From an uncultured Victivallales bacterium (lineage in GTDB: Bacteria > Verrucomicrobiota > Lentisphaeria > Victivallales > UBA1829), in NCBI GenBank assembly GCA_944391115.1, contig CALXSJ010000002.1:1-64000 (forward strand): DNA of 64,000 bases. The letters are read 5' to 3'. The notes beneath the pieces were generated by a model. That model saw only the letters and a program-made list of their open reading frames with translations. It was not told where the DNA came from and did no database searches. A program made the translations under genes and the position numbers. Within the stretch, counting starts at the first letter, position 1. Each line of letters begins with the position of its first letter. This document shows positions 62,409 to 64,000 of the stretch, in pieces.

Positions 62409-63347
62409 TTATTTCCCTTCGGATTGTTCCAGTTCGTGCATCTGGAAGGTCCGGTCCGCCGCTTTGAGTTTCGCATAGGTTTTTTTCATGGAGACAAGTC
62501 CGGCTTCGCGCATGTCCTGGCAGACATCCCGTTCCAGCTGGGCGCGGATGTTTCCGCCCATGAACGACGCCAGCAGCAGATTAAGGTATTTCTTTTCCTT
62601 CGGCGTTCCGTTGACGGTTTTCGGAAGCCAGGGAAAATCCGATTCCCGCACCATGACAAACACATCCCGGCTGTCGTCCGTGAACTTGCGGACCGCCTGC
62701 GCCGCCATGCTGCCGGTTCCGAGCGGATTTTCCTCCAGCGCTTTTACTGCGCGCGCAATGACATCCTTCGTTCTTTGCGGAACCTTTGTTTTCTCTCCGT
62801 GATAAAAGTTGGATTTTGCCTGTTCGAGGAACAGCCGGAACAGTTTCTCCTGCGGGGCGGCCTGCAGCGGAATCTCCGGCGCGAGTTCAATTTTCAGAAG
62901 ATTTCCGCGGTACGGAGCCAGGAAGAGGCAGATGTGGTGTTCCCTGCCGTTTTCCTGACAGGTCAGAAGGGCGAACAGTCCGGTTAATTCCCTCCCCGCC
63001 AGGCAGGAGAGAGTCAGCGTTTCCGTTTTCTTCACGGCAAGATCCTTGCGGTGGCGTTTTTCCGTCTCGACGGCCTGCGTGAAAGCCTGCTTCAGTTCCG
63101 GCGACGAGACACCGTCGGCGATCTCCCCGTGTACGGGATTCAGAACGGATACGGTGAAAAACAACGGGTGCGGTCCCGTGTAGCGGACGGATTTCGTATT
63201 TGCCTTGTCGTTTTTTATTTCAAGCGCGCCTTTCCGGAAAATCGAAATCGATGGGAACATTTTTTCCAGGGTGTCGTGTTCCGCCGCATTCATGCAAAAG
63301 GAAATGCCGCTGAGCAGAACGGCAAGCGCGGCCCGGTATGTTTTCAT
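62409..63347 (-). CDS. Hypothetical secreted protein
   Basis: 312 residues from MKTYRAALAVLL, preceded by GGAGGAAAA. Signal peptide (YRAALAVLLSGISFCMNAAE). The body is mixed strand and helix (LTLSCLAGRELTGLFALLTC, HHICLFLAPYRGNLLKIELA) ending in a helical region. No family is recognised. It follows a TPR gene by 49 bases and is probably co-transcribed with it. Confidence 0.82.
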   Translation of the reverse strand: MKTYRAALAVLLSGISFCMNAAEHDTLEKMFPSISIFRKGALEIKNDKANTKSVRYTGPHPLFFTVSVLNPVHGEIADGVSSPELKQAFTQAVETEKRHRKDLAVKKTETLTLSCLAGRELTGLFALLTCQENGREHHICLFLAPYRGNLLKIELAPEIPLQAAPQEKLFRLFLEQAKSNFYHGEKTKVPQRTKDVIARAVKALEENPLGTGSMAAQAVRKFTDDSRDVFVMVRESDFPWLPKTVNGTPKEKKYLNLLLASFMGGNIRAQLERDVCQDMREAGLVSMKKTYAKLKAADRTFQMHELEQSEGK

Positions 63348-63396
63348 ATTCTTTTCCTCCGTTATTTCCGGAAAGGCGCAAGCTGTTGTTCCAGCG

Positions 63397-64000
63397 TCAC
63401 TGAACCCAGAGCAGACGTTCCGCCGGCTGCGGCAGACGCGAGATTCTGTAAAAGCGGAGCGTATTGATGAGCGTGTTCCGGTAACTGTCATACGGCTCCC
63501 CCTGCGGCAGGCCGGCGGCATGGCGGATCGCATTCTCCTGCGCCCGGATCGCATCCTGCCATTTTCCGTTGACCGCCAGCGCGTAGGCAAGCGTTTCCAG
63601 CGTCACGGCGGAGGGATAGAACTCCGCAGCGCTTTCCGCCATGACAAGAGCCTTGTCCGTATTTTTCCCCGCGTGGGCGAGCAGCCAGGAATAGGTGTCG
63701 AGAACGCGCACGTCGCGGGTGTTCAGCTTGTAGCGGTCGTCGAGCAGGCTCAATGCGGGCTGCTGCTGATTCTTCTTGTAGTAGAGGAGTCTGGCCAGCG
63801 CACAGACGGTTCGGGTCTGGGCAAGATCGGGATTCTTCATTTCAAATTTGAGCTTCAAGGCGCTCTGGTAATCGGCGATGGCGCCGTCATAGTCGCCGGA
63901 CTGTTCCCGGAGCATGCCGCGGATCAGCCTTGCCGCCGCGAGTTCCGGTTCGTTTTTTACCGCCGTGTCCGCATCGGCAAGCGCCTCCTTCTGCCTGCCC
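63397..64000 (-). CDS. TPR-repeat protein, C-terminal part (runs off the window)
   Basis: The gene continues beyond 64000, so its start is not visible. The visible about 200 residues consist of TPR-like helix pairs (SGDYDGAIADYQSALKLKFE, DKALVMAESAAEFYPSAVTL, AVNGKWQDAIRAQENAIRHA) and finish at ERLLWVQ. TPR domains mediate protein interactions. It heads the pair with the secreted hypothetical protein. Confidence 0.85.
   Translation of the reverse strand, partial: GRQKEALADADTAVKNEPELAAARLIRGMLREQSGDYDGAIADYQSALKLKFEMKNPDLAQTRTVCALARLLYYKKNQQQPALSLLDDRYKLNTRDVRVLDTYSWLLAHAGKNTDKALVMAESAAEFYPSAVTLETLAYALAVNGKWQDAIRAQENAIRHAAGLPQGEPYDSYRNTLINTLRFYRISRLPQPAERLLWVQ

Overview
The window reads as a continuous piece of bacterial chromosome (about 58 protein genes, one tRNA) from a Gram-negative member of the Planctomycetes-Verrucomicrobia-Lentisphaerae group, most like Lentisphaerota/Victivallis. 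This is inferred from content, not from a database search: a pseudopilin-like protein with a [19 protein letters not shown]-terminus, a DUF4838 plus CBM9-like protein, LamG and GH38 glycan genes, an LptG-type permease and an LpxH-like hydrolase (outer membrane), and lysine/alanine/proline-rich histone-H1-like sequence.

Layout. 1-8.8 kb is mostly a minus-strand series: gnd, a lipoprotein, a NUDIX hydrolase, a coiled-coil protein, a cysteine desulfurase and NifU-like pair, tsaB, ribF, a membrane-spanning HTH/coiled-coil protein and tRNA-Ser(GCU). 9-16 kb holds alaS (short, without the C-Ala domain), a STAS protein, an LpxH-like hydrolase and the glycolytic run gapA-pgk-tpiA. 16-24 kb has an atypical hisF, nagA, an SGNH hydrolase pair, a RAM-only protein, an amidohydrolase, and a Gfo/Idh oxidoreductase carrying a 176-residue KKAAP-repeat tail. 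24-34 kb is housekeeping: lptG, DAHP synthase, hisS, HU, mfd, rpoD (with four 144-bp repeats encoding a basic N-terminal extension) and rpsU. 34-42 kb is a glycan/surface region: an ArnB-like aminotransferase, a pseudopilin, a frameshifted DUF4838 gene, a LamG protein, an unknown protein and an AraC regulator. 42-49 kb has a GT-C glycosyltransferase, a membrane-anchored peptide-binding protein, a GT2, an M24 peptidase, plsY and gpsA. 49-56 kb contains small membrane and stress-type genes and an antiporter-EIIA fusion. 56-64 kb has a zinc-ribbon Ser/Thr kinase, a LacI regulator with an alpha-mannosidase under a perfect palindromic operator, and two secreted or TPR proteins.

How genes work together. 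Many minus-strand genes overlap by ATGA or TAATG and are probably translationally coupled. Core metabolism (glycolysis, phospholipid G3P/PlsY-GpsA, riboflavin to FAD, Fe-S assembly, tRNA t6A modification) is interspersed with sugar-scavenging loci (GH38/LacI, nagA, AraC locus). Sigma70-type promoters are easy to see and often share a TATATT -10 box.

Most notable: H1-like basic repeats attached to two unrelated proteins (sigma factor and sugar oxidoreductase); a three-copy intergenic repeat with a CCAGCT/AGCTGG core; a homopolymer frameshift plus a 15-bp tandem duplication in the DUF4838 gene; a minimal AlaRS; a consensus rpoD promoter nested inside the mfd leader; and helically phased CGTCA boxes.
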